DNA of 64,000 nucleotides from UBA4665 sp036388555 (GCA_036388555.1 DASVRP010000008.1:1-64000); one strand, 5' to 3'; counted from the first letter of the stretch, positions 50,227 through 59,365 are shown. Made by a program: numbers and translations. The notes: generated by a model not told the origin, from the letters alone.

Positions 50227-51075
50227 TTAGTTTGGGAGAGTCGTCATCGGAGCATCGCCGCGCAACTGTTCGGGTTGGAGCGGCGTTGCTGTATCCGGCG
50301 CCGGGCTGACCTGGCGGGCTGTCACGATCAGCCGGTTCTTGTTGGTGCCGACAGGGGTGCAGGTTATAAGTGTCAGTTGTGGCTCCTCCGTCTGCTGCAG
50401 GACGGTCAGGTCGGTCGGCGGCACCACGCGGGTGCTGTCGACGCGGTAAATGTAGCGCGTCCCTTTGTAGTCTACGATGATACGGTCATCGCGGACGAGC
50501 TTGTCGAGCATCGTAAAGACGAATTTATACTCACCTGGAGCCCACAGCTGACCGCTGGAGTGGCCGGCCATGACGACATTGCCCTTCTGGCCGGGGTTGG
50601 CGGTCACGCCGTACTGGACGACGCCGCGCTGCAGGGCGGACTGGACTGCTCCTGGATCGTAGCTGCGCATATCGGTGACGACCGGGGCATCGACGTTGAT
50701 TTTGGGGATATACATGCGGGCCGGGGCATTGACATCAGTGGACGCCGGAGCCAGCGAGGTGCTGCTGTCGGCTGCCGAGGCTTTGAAGCGGTACTGGTAT
50801 TGGGCGACCAGCCACTGGCCATTCAGCAGGCCTAGGATGCCGACGAACATCAGTATACCTAACAGGGGTGGCAGGACATTGCGCCGGAAGGTCATCGGGG
50901 CCTTCGGGTGGACGACTTTGACGGCTTTTGGAGGTTTTGCCTTCTTGGCTGCCTGCTGCTTGGTCAGATCAGGCGACATCGCGCCGGCGGCCGCGGCATC
51001 CTGGACGCCATTGACGGCGGCTGGCTTGATAAGCTTCTGCTTCTTGGATCTTCGGGAGGATTTTTTGGCGGGCAT
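50227..51075 (-). CDS. srt: Sortase
   Basis: 282 aa. Lys/Ala-rich cytoplasmic N-terminus (1-62), transmembrane anchor (67-90), then the sortase beta-barrel (about 115-255) with catalytic His172 in M-A-G-H-S-S, Cys239 in L-I-T-C-T-P and Arg248 in K-N-R-L-I-V. Sortases cut LPxTG between Thr and Gly and link the protein to cell-wall precursor. Class D/E-like by size; not resolved. Convergent with the operon carrying the LPNTG protein, the only sortase substrate I see in the window. Confidence 0.9.
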   Translation of the reverse strand: MPAKKSSRRSKKQKLIKPAAVNGVQDAAAAGAMSPDLTKQQAAKKAKPPKAVKVVHPKAPMTFRRNVLPPLLGILMFVGILGLLNGQWLVAQYQYRFKASAADSSTSLAPASTDVNAPARMYIPKINVDAPVVTDMRSYDPGAVQSALQRGVVQYGVTANPGQKGNVVMAGHSSGQLWAPGEYKFVFTMLDKLVRDDRIIVDYKGTRYIYRVDSTRVVPPTDLTVLQQTEEPQLTLITCTPVGTNKNRLIVTARQVSPAPDTATPLQPEQLRGDAPMTTLPN

Positions 51076-51125
51076 AATGTGTACGCTTAGTATACCTCAA
51101 AATGCCATGCCCGCACACGCAGCAA

Positions 51126-51158
51126 AAGAGCCGCCCGGCGGGATGCGGGGCGGCTCTT
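51126..51158 (-). terminator. Terminator after the 695-aa deacetylase gene
   Basis: AAGAGCCGCCC (51126-51136) and GGGCGGCTCTT (51148-51158), perfect 11-bp arms, followed on the minus strand by TTGC. It separates the deacetylase gene from the downstream sortase gene. Confidence 0.75.
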
Positions 51159-51180
51159 GGTGGCCGGGCTGAAAGCTTAC

Positions 51181-53268
51181 TTACAGCTGCGGTAGTATCT
51201 CGTCGAGGGCTGCGTCGACCGTCTTTACAGTTACGCCGCTCTGCTTGATGATATTCAGTTCAGCATCAAGGTTGGCCGGCGTTACCGCATATGTCGGCTC
51301 GGCTGTGGCACCTACCTCGTGATAGACCAGGACGAGCCAGGTGTTAGTGTTGATCGCTTGGTTGACCCACGTCTGGACCTGGGCCGGAGTCGTCGTGTCC
51401 AAGATGTTCTGGACGACGATGTTGCGGACATTGAAGTTGTCACGGCTGTTGTAGCCGACATCCGTCGAACGGTGTGACCGGTAGGATTTCATGATCTCAT
51501 TGACCGAAGTCGTATTGTAGGCGCCGAACGGACTGGCGAAGTTCTTCCAGGTCGAGGTGGTCGTGCCGGTGCCGCTCAGGAAGGCGCTTGGGATGCTCAG
51601 TTCGGTGCCGATGGCGCTGATAGTCGACGTGGACAGGTTGGCATGGCTGCGGGTGTGCCAGGCGAGCTCGTGGCCCTGGGCCTGGAAATCCTTGACCATC
51701 TGGTATGTCATATAGGTACTGTAGCTGCCCATGACCGGGTCGCTGTTCAGGTACTGGGTCGACGGCAGGCCGTACTTCTTGAGCAGCGGCAATCCGTTAG
51801 TGTGGATCGAGCGCCAGCCATCATCAAAGGTCAGGCTGACAAGCGGACGGTTGAACTTGGCGGGAACATGTGCCGACAGGCTGAAGTCGTCGGTCTGCAG
51901 GTAGCCGACTTTGGCGACGACCTGGAATATCGACAGCTGGGCTGCTCCGGCCGGGGCGACGAACTGGACGTTGACCTGCGTCCAATCAGCTGCTGCGCCG
52001 ACAGTGGTCAGGTAAAAGTACTGGACAGTGCCATCGGACATGGTTACCATGGCGTCGAGCTCGGTGCTGACATTGGACTTGTACCAGCTGCTGTACTTGT
52101 AGGTCGTGCCGGCGGTAACAGGGACGTTGGCATGCATCCACTTAGCATCACCGTTGGTATAGTTGCTGATCGAAGCCGTGAGGCTCTTGCTGCCGGTGCG
52201 TCCGGTCTGGTCGTAACTGATGGTACGGGTGTTAGTTCCCCAGCCGCCAGGTATCCAGCCTTCAGGGGTGGCCGTACCGTTCTCGACGGACGGGTTAGCC
52301 AGAAGGTTTGTTGCCGGAACGGGAGCCGTATTGCTGACGGTGATCTGGACGGGCGCACTGGTGGTCGTCAGGCCGCTGTTGTTGGTGGCGACAGCAGTCA
52401 GCGTATGTGCGCCGTTGTTGACCGACTTCGAATCCCAGTCAACACTGTATGGTGCGGTCGTATCGGCGGTTCCGATGTTGGTGCCGTTGACTTTGAACTG
52501 GACAGAGGTGATGGCCTGGGCATCACTGGCATTGGCGGTCAGCTTGGAGGTGCCACTGACAGTGGACCCGGCAGTTGGAGATGTCAGGCTGACGGCGGGC
52601 GGCGTCGGTGCCGGGGCTGGAGCCGGCGTAGGAGTCGGGGTCGGAGTCGGAGTGGGCGTTGGCGTAGGAGTCGGGGTGGGTGTTGGAGTTGGGGTCGGCG
52701 TAGGAGTTGGGGTCGGGGTTGTAGCCGCGCTGTTATTGACGAGGCTGTAATCATCGACGGTCAGATCACCGACACGTGAGAGGGAGTGATAGATTGTGAT
52801 CTTGGCGGCATTCGCCGGGGTCTTGAAGGTGTATACGTTCTGCTTCCAGGCGGCGCTGGCTGCGGGGCTGCCCTGCCACAGGTAGGAATCAACGCCGGCG
52901 GTGTTGGTTACGACGACATCGACGGTACTTGGGACGGTACTTTTGTACCAGTTACTGAAGGTGTAGCTGGTGTTCGGTACGGCCGTGACAGGCTTGAAAT
53001 ACCATTTGACGTCACCGCTGCTGCGGGCTGTCACTTTGACATTGAGGGCCTTTGTGCCGGTGCGGGCAGCATCGCTGTAGGCGAAGGTCTTGGTATTGGT
53101 GCCCCAGCTGTTCTTGATCCAGTCGGTAGGCTGGCCGTTGATGCTGGTTTCGACTGATGGGTTGGCGATAAGGTTCTCACCGGCGGCGTGCGCGACGGGG
53201 AAGGCGCTGACCGCAGTTGCCGTAAACAACATGACGCTGCACAGGAAGGCACTTATTCTCTTGAACAT
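51181..53268 (-). CDS. Large secreted multidomain polysaccharide deacetylase
   Basis: 695 aa. Signal peptide (1-29, A-H-A|A-G), a carbohydrate-binding-like jelly roll (about 30-180, N-L-I-A-N-P-S-V-E), a Thr-Pro repeat linker (about 183-225), an Ig-like/Big domain (228-310), a second jelly roll (320-470, N-L-L-A-N-P-S-V-E), and a C-terminal NodB deacetylase (475-695) with T-F-D-D-G, W-H-T-R-S-H and A-S-P-F-G. The two jelly rolls are internal repeats. GAGGAG ribosome-binding site. Probably acts on cell-wall or host glycans outside the cell. Confidence 0.88.
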   Translation of the reverse strand: MFKRISAFLCSVMLFTATAVSAFPVAHAAGENLIANPSVETSINGQPTDWIKNSWGTNTKTFAYSDAARTGTKALNVKVTARSSGDVKWYFKPVTAVPNTSYTFSNWYKSTVPSTVDVVVTNTAGVDSYLWQGSPAASAAWKQNVYTFKTPANAAKITIYHSLSRVGDLTVDDYSLVNNSAATTPTPTPTPTPTPTPTPTPTPTPTPTPTPTPTPAPAPAPTPPAVSLTSPTAGSTVSGTSKLTANASDAQAITSVQFKVNGTNIGTADTTAPYSVDWDSKSVNNGAHTLTAVATNNSGLTTTSAPVQITVSNTAPVPATNLLANPSVENGTATPEGWIPGGWGTNTRTISYDQTGRTGSKSLTASISNYTNGDAKWMHANVPVTAGTTYKYSSWYKSNVSTELDAMVTMSDGTVQYFYLTTVGAAADWTQVNVQFVAPAGAAQLSIFQVVAKVGYLQTDDFSLSAHVPAKFNRPLVSLTFDDGWRSIHTNGLPLLKKYGLPSTQYLNSDPVMGSYSTYMTYQMVKDFQAQGHELAWHTRSHANLSTSTISAIGTELSIPSAFLSGTGTTTSTWKNFASPFGAYNTTSVNEIMKSYRSHRSTDVGYNSRDNFNVRNIVVQNILDTTTPAQVQTWVNQAINTNTWLVLVYHEVGATAEPTYAVTPANLDAELNIIKQSGVTVKTVDAALDEILPQL
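52612..52722 (-). repeat. Tandem Thr-Pro codon repeat
   Basis: Imperfect short tandem repeat encoding alternating Thr-Pro (ending in Ala-Pro) between the first jelly roll and Ig-like domain. Third-base variation shows it is not a recent pure expansion, but length could vary between strains. Confidence 0.8.
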
Positions 53269-53314
53269 AACAACACTCCTCTTCCACTATAGGAAACATT
53301 ATGGATTTAACATA

Positions 53315-53343
53315 ATGATAGCATAGTATGGAGAAAATGTCAA
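53315..53343 (-). promoter_or_regulatory. Promoter of the large deacetylase gene
   Basis: Minus strand TTGACA (53343-53338), 17-bp spacer, TATCAT (53320-53315) with TG one base upstream (extended -10). Consensus-like, leader about 40 nt with a ribosome-binding site. Confidence 0.75.
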
Positions 53344-53359
53344 CTATGTTGAGTAGTAA

Positions 53360-54883
53360 CTATAATTCCTGGAGGACGGTGATATGGGCGCCAAGTGAGT
53401 TCAGGCGCTCAGCCAGGTCTTCGTATCCGCGGTTGATGGTGTAGACGTTGCGCAGGATGCTGGTGCCTTCGGCGGCAAGCATACCGATCAGCAGCAGGCT
53501 GGCCGGGCGCAGGGCAGGCGGACAGACCACATCGGCTGCCCGGAAACGGGTCGGGCCGGTGACGTACACACGGTGCGGATCGGCCAGTTCGACGTTGGCG
53601 TTGACCTTGGTCATCTCGGTGTAATAGATGGCGCGGTTCTCATACGTCCAGTCATGGATCAGGGTACGGCCATGGGCGACGGCCGCGATCGGCACGAAGT
53701 ACGGCAGGTTGTCCTGGTTGATGCCTGGATATGGCATGGCATGTATCTTTTCGGTCAATGCCTTGAGCTTTCCATCGTGTTTGTAGATATGCAGGTCGAC
53801 CAGCTCAGTCTTGCCATTGGTGGCCTTGTAGCGTTCGGTCTCTTCGTAGCGGAGGCCCATTTTGCGTAGTTTGAGTAGTTCCAGGGACATAAAGTCGATA
53901 GGTACGCGATTAATAGTGATTTCGGAATTGGTAGTAACGGCGGCAGAAGTAAAGAACATGGCTTCGATGGGGTCTTCGGCTGGTGCGAAGGTGACATTCT
54001 TCTTGATGTCCTTGACGCCGCGGACGCGCAGGGTGGTGGTGCCGATCCCTTCGATGTGAACACCGAGCTTCTGGAGGAAGAAGCATACATCCTGGACCAT
54101 GTAGTTGGCGGTAGCGAACTGCAGTATTGTCTCCTCTTCGGTGCGGGCAGCTGCCAGCAGGGCGTTTTCGGTGACGGTGTCGCCGGCTTCATACAGGACG
54201 ACACGGCCGGCCGGCTTCTTGTCGACGGTAACTTGGTAATTACCGTTGGCAGCGTGGATCGAGACGCCGAATTCTTCAAGCGCGAACAGATGCGGCGCGA
54301 CGGTACGGGTACCGAGCTTGCAGCCTCCGGCATACGGGATCTTGAACTGTGGATGGTCGTGCATCAGGGAACCGATCATCATCAGGACGGAGCGTGTCTT
54401 GCGGGCGGCGACGCCGTTGATCTTGTCGTAACGGATCTCGGCAGGGCGGCGGATCTCCAGGTCATTGCCAGGCAGCCATTTGCATTGGACACCCAAGCTT
54501 TCGAGGACTTCGATGATGCGGTTAACCTCTTCGATGCGCGGAAACTGCTTGAATTTAGTGACGCCTTTGTTGAGCAGGCTGGCGCACAACAGGGCGACAG
54601 CAGCATTCTTGCTGGTCTTGAGGGTGATTTCGCCGTGTAATTCGTGCCCGCCCTCTATCTTAAGGTTCATCGAACCGCCGCCGTTCAGGCTGATCAGCTG
54701 TTTGTTGAGCACGTCACTGATGCGGCCGAGCGTCTCCAGGCTGAGGTTCTGCTTGCCATGCTCCATGCGGTTGACTGCCGATTGGCTGGTCTTGAGCTTG
54801 CGGGCAAATTCCGCCTGCGTAATGCCGCGTTCTTGCCTTATCTGAGCTATAAGTGTACCGATTTTCGAATTTGTAGTGTCCAT
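53360..54883 (-). CDS. murA: XRE-type HTH fused to MurA (UDP-GlcNAc enolpyruvyl transferase)
   Basis: 507 aa. Residues about 8-63 are an XRE helix-turn-helix (R-Q-E-R-G-I-T-Q-A-E-F-A-R-K-L-K-T-S-Q-S-A-V-N-R-M-E in two parts), then from Met72 a complete MurA: T-S-K-N-A-A (Lys92), the catalytic Cys188 in G-G-C-K-L-G-T-R and the full two-domain EPSP-synthase fold. MurA makes the first committed peptidoglycan precursor. One continuous frame with no ribosome-binding site of quality before Met72, so a true fusion. A palindrome overlaps its start. Confidence 0.92.
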   Translation of the reverse strand: MDTTNSKIGTLIAQIRQERGITQAEFARKLKTSQSAVNRMEHGKQNLSLETLGRISDVLNKQLISLNGGGSMNLKIEGGHELHGEITLKTSKNAAVALLCASLLNKGVTKFKQFPRIEEVNRIIEVLESLGVQCKWLPGNDLEIRRPAEIRYDKINGVAARKTRSVLMMIGSLMHDHPQFKIPYAGGCKLGTRTVAPHLFALEEFGVSIHAANGNYQVTVDKKPAGRVVLYEAGDTVTENALLAAARTEEETILQFATANYMVQDVCFFLQKLGVHIEGIGTTTLRVRGVKDIKKNVTFAPAEDPIEAMFFTSAAVTTNSEITINRVPIDFMSLELLKLRKMGLRYEETERYKATNGKTELVDLHIYKHDGKLKALTEKIHAMPYPGINQDNLPYFVPIAAVAHGRTLIHDWTYENRAIYYTEMTKVNANVELADPHRVYVTGPTRFRAADVVCPPALRPASLLLIGMLAAEGTSILRNVYTINRGYEDLAERLNSLGAHITVLQEL

Positions 54884-54905
54884 ATGGTTATAAGTTTACC
54901 ATATG
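54881..54905. promoter_or_regulatory. Palindrome over the murA-fusion start codon (candidate operator)
   Basis: CATATGGT (54881-54888) and ACCATATG (54898-54905): perfect 8-bp arms, 9-bp spacer. The left arm contains the complement of the ATG start, and TAAACT/TATAA -10-like sequence lies in the spacer, so a bound protein would block initiation. The gene's own XRE domain is the obvious candidate ligand (inference). Confidence 0.5.
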
Positions 54906-55057
54906 TGGTATTTATAGGCAAGAAAGATTTTTATGATTATCCGTATATATCTGAGTATATATAATGCACCTGACGATAGCTTGTTACAATAGGTATATGA
55001 TCTGATTACTCCGACATTTCCGACCAGAAGCCAACTATCAATTGAGGAGTGTGTACT

Positions 55058-56347
55058 ATGAAAATGCAGGATGATGAAATCCAGAAACTGATTGAAGCGG
55101 AAGAACGGCGGCAGCGCGAAGGGCTTGAGCTCATCCCGTCCGAAAATTACGTCAGCCGCGACGTGCTGGACGCGATGGGCAGTATATTCACCAACAAATA
55201 CTCCGAAGGCTATCCGGGGCGGCGCTATTACGGCGGCCAGGAAAACACCGACCAGGTCGAACAGATAGCCATCGACCGCGCCAAGCAATTGTTCAAGGCG
55301 GACCATGCCAATGTGCAGCCACACTCCGGAGCGCCAGCCAACGAAGCCGTTTACAGTGCCTGGCTGGAACCGGGCGACACCGTGCTTGCCATGGATCTCG
55401 GCCATGGTGGCCACCTGACGCATGGCGCGCCGGTCACGCGAAGTGCCAAACTGTACAATTTTATCCGCTACAAGATGAAAAACCCGGCTACGGGTGAGAT
55501 TGATTATGAGGAGCTGGCTGAACTGGCGGCGAAACATCAGCCGAAGATAATCCTGGCCGGGTTCAGCGCATATCCGCGCGAACTTGATTACGCACAGTTC
55601 GCAGCTGCAGCCCGTCAAGCTGGCGACCAATGCCTGCTGATGGCTGACATGGCGCACATCGCCGGGCTTATCGCCGCAGGCATCGCCCGCAATCCGTTCG
55701 ATGACGGCTTCCATGTCATCACGACGACGACACACAAGACGCTGCGCGGGCCGCGGGGAGGCCTGATACTCTCACGTGGCACGGTCGGCAATCCGCTGCG
55801 GGCACCCGAAAAGACGCTTGAGAATATTCCGACTCTCATCGACCGGGCGGTATTTCCGGGCATGCAAGGTGGTCCCCATATGCACACTATCGCTGCCAAG
55901 GCAGTAGCGTTCGGTGAGGCCCTGCAGCCGTCCTTCAAGACCTATGCCGAGCAGGTCGTCCGGAATGCGGCACGGCTGGCCGACGAGCTCCGGGAACGGG
56001 GCTTTTCCTTGCTCACCGGCGGCACAAGCAACCATCTGATACTGGCAGATGTCCACAAGAGTTTCGGTATCGACGGTAAGATCGCCGAAGAGGCGCTCGA
56101 TAAGATCGGACTGACCCTCAACAAGAACGCAATCGCCGATGATACGCTCCCGCCGTTCCGCCCAAGCGGCATCCGGCTGGGTACGCCCGCGATTACGACG
56201 CGCGGCCTGATAGAGGAAGACATGGCGACGATAGCCGACTGGATGAAACGGGCGATCGATGCCCGCGATGACGAAGCCGAACTGATGAAGATACGGCAGG
56301 AAGTCACGGAGTTCGCACTGCGCTACCCGCTGCCGAGCGATAGCTAG
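55058..56347 (+). CDS. glyA: Serine hydroxymethyltransferase
   Basis: 429 aa, normal length. L-I-P-S-E-N-Y-V-S near the N-terminus, Y-P-G-R-R-Y-Y-G-G, PLP-binding Lys in T-T-T-H-K-T-L-R-G-P-R-G-G, and S-G-I-R-L-G-T-P near the end. Interconverts serine and glycine and supplies one-carbon units. GAGGAG 8 nt before ATG 55058 sets the start. Divergent from the murA fusion, with about 170 bp between. Confidence 0.97.
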   Translation: MKMQDDEIQKLIEAEERRQREGLELIPSENYVSRDVLDAMGSIFTNKYSEGYPGRRYYGGQENTDQVEQIAIDRAKQLFKADHANVQPHSGAPANEAVYSAWLEPGDTVLAMDLGHGGHLTHGAPVTRSAKLYNFIRYKMKNPATGEIDYEELAELAAKHQPKIILAGFSAYPRELDYAQFAAAARQAGDQCLLMADMAHIAGLIAAGIARNPFDDGFHVITTTTHKTLRGPRGGLILSRGTVGNPLRAPEKTLENIPTLIDRAVFPGMQGGPHMHTIAAKAVAFGEALQPSFKTYAEQVVRNAARLADELRERGFSLLTGGTSNHLILADVHKSFGIDGKIAEEALDKIGLTLNKNAIADDTLPPFRPSGIRLGTPAITTRGLIEEDMATIADWMKRAIDARDDEAELMKIRQEVTEFALRYPLPSDS

Positions 56348-56407
56348 CATTCCGACGCGGCTCGTGTTACTCAATCCGGTGGTATGCGGGTATACTGGAC
56401 ATATATT

Positions 56408-58141
56408 ATGCTTACGTTAAAAAATGTAAAGCTGCCCAAGTGGCTGACGAAAAAGCGGCTGGCAGCCATCCTGGTTGTCATGGTCGTCGCTGTCATGGGT
56501 TCGGCATATGCATTGAGTAGTATGGCTGCGCCCGACGATACGTCGAAGCAGGCGGTATGTGATGCTGGGTTCGAGCATATGCCGGTGGTCGGCTGCGCCA
56601 AGAAACAGGCGAACGGCCATTATAAGGTCAAACTGAAGGACGGCCAGGAATTCGAGACCCACGGCCCGGACCATGAGCACGTCGAGGCTGAGGGCGAGGT
56701 CAACCTTCTGGCTGTCGACCCACCCCGGCAACCGACCTGCTCGAGCGATTACCGCCAGGTCTTCCTGTATGTCCATATGAATGGAGCTGCCAATAATCTG
56801 GCAACTGCCCGGCCGACGATCATCGCCGCCGCTAAACGGATGAATGGCATGCTCAACCAGGACGCGGTCGCTACCGGCAACGTCAGCGCTGACTTCAAGG
56901 TCAAATGCGATGCCGCCGGTGAAGTGTCGGTCCAGTCGTTCTCGACCGGCGCGGCCGACTTCACGAGCGTCAGCAACGCCGCCAAGGCAGCCGGCTTTAC
57001 CAGTACGATGGAGAAATATTCGATCTTCGCTGACTTCTCATCGGGCAGTTATTCCGGGATCGGCGGCTTCATGACAGACGAGACGCTGGCCAGTACCAAC
57101 CGCTCCAACCGGGGGCCAAGCTATGCTATGACGATGAAAAGCTCCTGGAACGGCCGCACCCCGATGCATGAGAACGGGCATAATATGGGAGCAGTCCAGG
57201 CGAACGCACCGGACACGAGCGGAGGCGGACATTGTAATGACGGCCAGGACGTCATGTGTTACTCCGATGGCGGCAGCAGGTCGGCTTACAATGCGAACGT
57301 CTGCACCGACCGGGCGTATTATGACTGCGGCCATGACACCTACTTCGACGCCCGTCCCGAGTCGGGCGAGTATCTGCAGACCCGCTGGAATATCGGCGTC
57401 AATACTTCCTGGGCCAGTTTCAGCAACAACTTCATCAGGTTCGGCGTCCCCGGCACTCCGCCGCCGGCAACCCCACCGCCTGCCACGCCGCCGCCGGCCG
57501 GGCAGATCAATCAGACGGGCAATCTGGCTACCGGCAAGCTGTTCACGTCTTCGGCCGCCAACAATACGACGGAGCCCAGTAACCCGCCGGCAAATGTCAA
57601 CGATCGCAACGAAGCTACCCGTTGGATTTCGACTCCTACAGACAATACGACGCTGTCGGCCGACCTCGGCGCCAACTACACCCTGAGTAAAGTCAGTGTC
57701 ATGTGGGCGGCCGATACCGTACGGTCCTACGACTTGCAGATATCATCGGACAACAGTACCTGGAGGACGATCGCCTCCGGCACTACCAACAATACCCAAA
57801 AACAACTGATAGACACCGCCAGCTTCACCCAGACGCCGACCGGCCGGTACTTCCGCGTGCTGGCAAAGGACCGCTGGGTAGCGGGTTATGGAAATTCCAT
57901 CTGGGAGATCGGTGTCTATGGAACGACTGCGACTACACCGACGCCACCACCACCGACGAATCCACCACCGCCGCCTGTGGCTGTCCTCGGTGATGTCAAT
58001 GGCGATACACGCATCAATGCGCTCGATCTTTCGGCGCTCATATCGCATGACGGCCAAGTGTACGCTCCGGCTGATTTCAATTTTGACGGCACCGTAGGGG
58101 CGGCCGACATGGCCATCCTGCTCAGTAAATGGACGTGGTAA
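56408..58141 (+). CDS. Secreted metallopeptidase-like protein with discoidin and dockerin-like domains
   Basis: 577 aa. N-terminal membrane anchor (about 18-40), a region to 340 with H-E-N-G-H-N-M-G-A-V-Q (zinc HExxH), and C-rich segments; a Pro-rich linker (about 350-365); an F5/8-type C (discoidin) domain (about 372-505, W-I-S-T-P-T-D and Y-D-L-Q-I-S-S-D); a second Pro linker; and two dockerin-type calcium loops at the end (D-V-N-G-D-T-R-I-N and D-F-N-F-D-G-T-V-G). Metzincins carry His at the eleventh position, here Gln. Likely a surface or secreted protease binding glycans or partner proteins. Confidence 0.75.
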   Translation: MLTLKNVKLPKWLTKKRLAAILVVMVVAVMGSAYALSSMAAPDDTSKQAVCDAGFEHMPVVGCAKKQANGHYKVKLKDGQEFETHGPDHEHVEAEGEVNLLAVDPPRQPTCSSDYRQVFLYVHMNGAANNLATARPTIIAAAKRMNGMLNQDAVATGNVSADFKVKCDAAGEVSVQSFSTGAADFTSVSNAAKAAGFTSTMEKYSIFADFSSGSYSGIGGFMTDETLASTNRSNRGPSYAMTMKSSWNGRTPMHENGHNMGAVQANAPDTSGGGHCNDGQDVMCYSDGGSRSAYNANVCTDRAYYDCGHDTYFDARPESGEYLQTRWNIGVNTSWASFSNNFIRFGVPGTPPPATPPPATPPPAGQINQTGNLATGKLFTSSAANNTTEPSNPPANVNDRNEATRWISTPTDNTTLSADLGANYTLSKVSVMWAADTVRSYDLQISSDNSTWRTIASGTTNNTQKQLIDTASFTQTPTGRYFRVLAKDRWVAGYGNSIWEIGVYGTTATTPTPPPPTNPPPPPVAVLGDVNGDTRINALDLSALISHDGQVYAPADFNFDGTVGAADMAILLSKWTW

Positions 58142-58172
58142 CCTCAGCAGGCCGTACACAAGTCGGACATGC

Positions 58173-59210
58173 TTAAGGCAGTAATTCTGGTTCCTGCTCA
58201 AGGGTGATCTGGAACTTGGTGTCAACGGCGTCGATGATCCGTTTCTTGAATGCCAAAAGATCAGCGGTTGATCTGGCGTGCTCGTTGATGAGGACCAGCG
58301 GCTGGGTCTTCCAGGTGGCCATGCCTGTCAACTGATCATGAAAATCCTTGTAGCCGGCTTGCTCGATGAGCCAGGCGGCTGGAATCTTGACATGGCTGGT
58401 GTCGTCAGTGCTGACCGGCCAATGCGGAATATCGGGGTAATCTGACTGTATCTGGGTCATGATGCCGATATCCACGATGGGATTTGCGAAGAACGAACCG
58501 TTGTTGGCGATCTTAGCCGGATCGGGTAATTTGCTGGATCGTATCTGGATGACCGCGTCACGGACGACCTGTGGCGTATATGTCTTGATGGAATGGACGG
58601 CAAAATATTCGGCCAGGGCTCGGTAGAACGGCGGCTGAGGGTCCTGTAACATCAGGTGTATCGTCAGGCTGCTGATGAAGAAACGGTCGCGGTCCGTCGT
58701 CTTGAAGCGGCTTGTACGATACCCGAAAGCGCAGTCGCTGGCCGGTATCGTCAGGAAACTCCGGGTATGTAGATCGTATGCTTCGACGCTGACGAGTACG
58801 TCGGCTATCTCCTGGCCGTAGGCGCCGACATTCTGTATGGGCGTGGCGCCGGCGGTGCCCGGTATCAGGGAAAGCGCCTCAATGCCGGACAGGCCGGACT
58901 GGACCGACCGGGCGACGACACTATCCCAGTTTTCGCCGGCACCGATCGTCAGGTAGTGGTTCTGTTCATCTTCGGCAAAGTCCTGATATCTCATCATCTT
59001 ATTGATGATCAGCAGGCCGTCAAAACCCTCGTCGCGCCAGAAGATGTTGCTGCCTCCGCCGATCATCAGGGGCGGCATGCGGTTCTCGACAGCCCAGGAG
59101 ACGGCCTCCTCAATCTCCATCCGCGATATGACCTCTGTGACGTAATGCACCTTGCCGCCAAGCCGCATGGTGGAATAGTTCGAGAGGTCAGCATCCTGGA
59201 TAATATTCAT
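58173..59210 (-). CDS. murB: UDP-N-acetylenolpyruvoylglucosamine reductase MurB
   Basis: 345 aa, type I length. N-terminal FAD-binding G-G-G-S-N motif near 52, I-P-G-T-A-G-A-T-P-I-Q-N-V-G-A-Y-G-Q-E and the late N-N-G-S-F-F-A-N-P with the catalytic Ser. Reduces the MurA product. ATG 59210 lies exactly 6 nt after minus-strand TATACT (59222-59217), a leaderless arrangement; the upstream Met is inside the promoter. Confidence 0.96.
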   Translation of the reverse strand: MNIIQDADLSNYSTMRLGGKVHYVTEVISRMEIEEAVSWAVENRMPPLMIGGGSNIFWRDEGFDGLLIINKMMRYQDFAEDEQNHYLTIGAGENWDSVVARSVQSGLSGIEALSLIPGTAGATPIQNVGAYGQEIADVLVSVEAYDLHTRSFLTIPASDCAFGYRTSRFKTTDRDRFFISSLTIHLMLQDPQPPFYRALAEYFAVHSIKTYTPQVVRDAVIQIRSSKLPDPAKIANNGSFFANPIVDIGIMTQIQSDYPDIPHWPVSTDDTSHVKIPAAWLIEQAGYKDFHDQLTGMATWKTQPLVLINEHARSTADLLAFKKRIIDAVDTKFQITLEQEPELLP

Positions 59211-59330
59211 GAGCTCAGTATACACTGCTTGTCCCTATGGCAGAGCCCGGCAGATAGCCTGATGCTGTGAAAAGTGCATCGTGATACTCCTCGCCTCTCT
59301 GTTAGCGGATAAGCCGCAGCCCGCTCGTGC

Positions 59331-59359
59331 TTGCTTGAAGGGCGGAACGAGGTTAGTAT
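59331..59359 (+). promoter_or_regulatory. Leaderless promoter of the XRE-domain gene
   Basis: TTGCTT (59331-59336), 17-bp spacer, TAGTAT (59354-59359), 6 nt to GTG 59366. Confidence 0.55.
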
Positions 59360-59365
59360 AAAAGG

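Noticed and set aside
52612..52722. CRISPR-like or satellite array
   Set aside because: The repeat is short, in frame and encodes a Thr-Pro linker; there are no spacers and no cas genes in the window.
51643..52779. Open frame of 378 codons opposite the 695-aa deacetylase
   Set aside because: Antisense shadow of a well-supported gene, with Arg/Gly/Val repeats arising from the Thr-Pro linker on the other strand.
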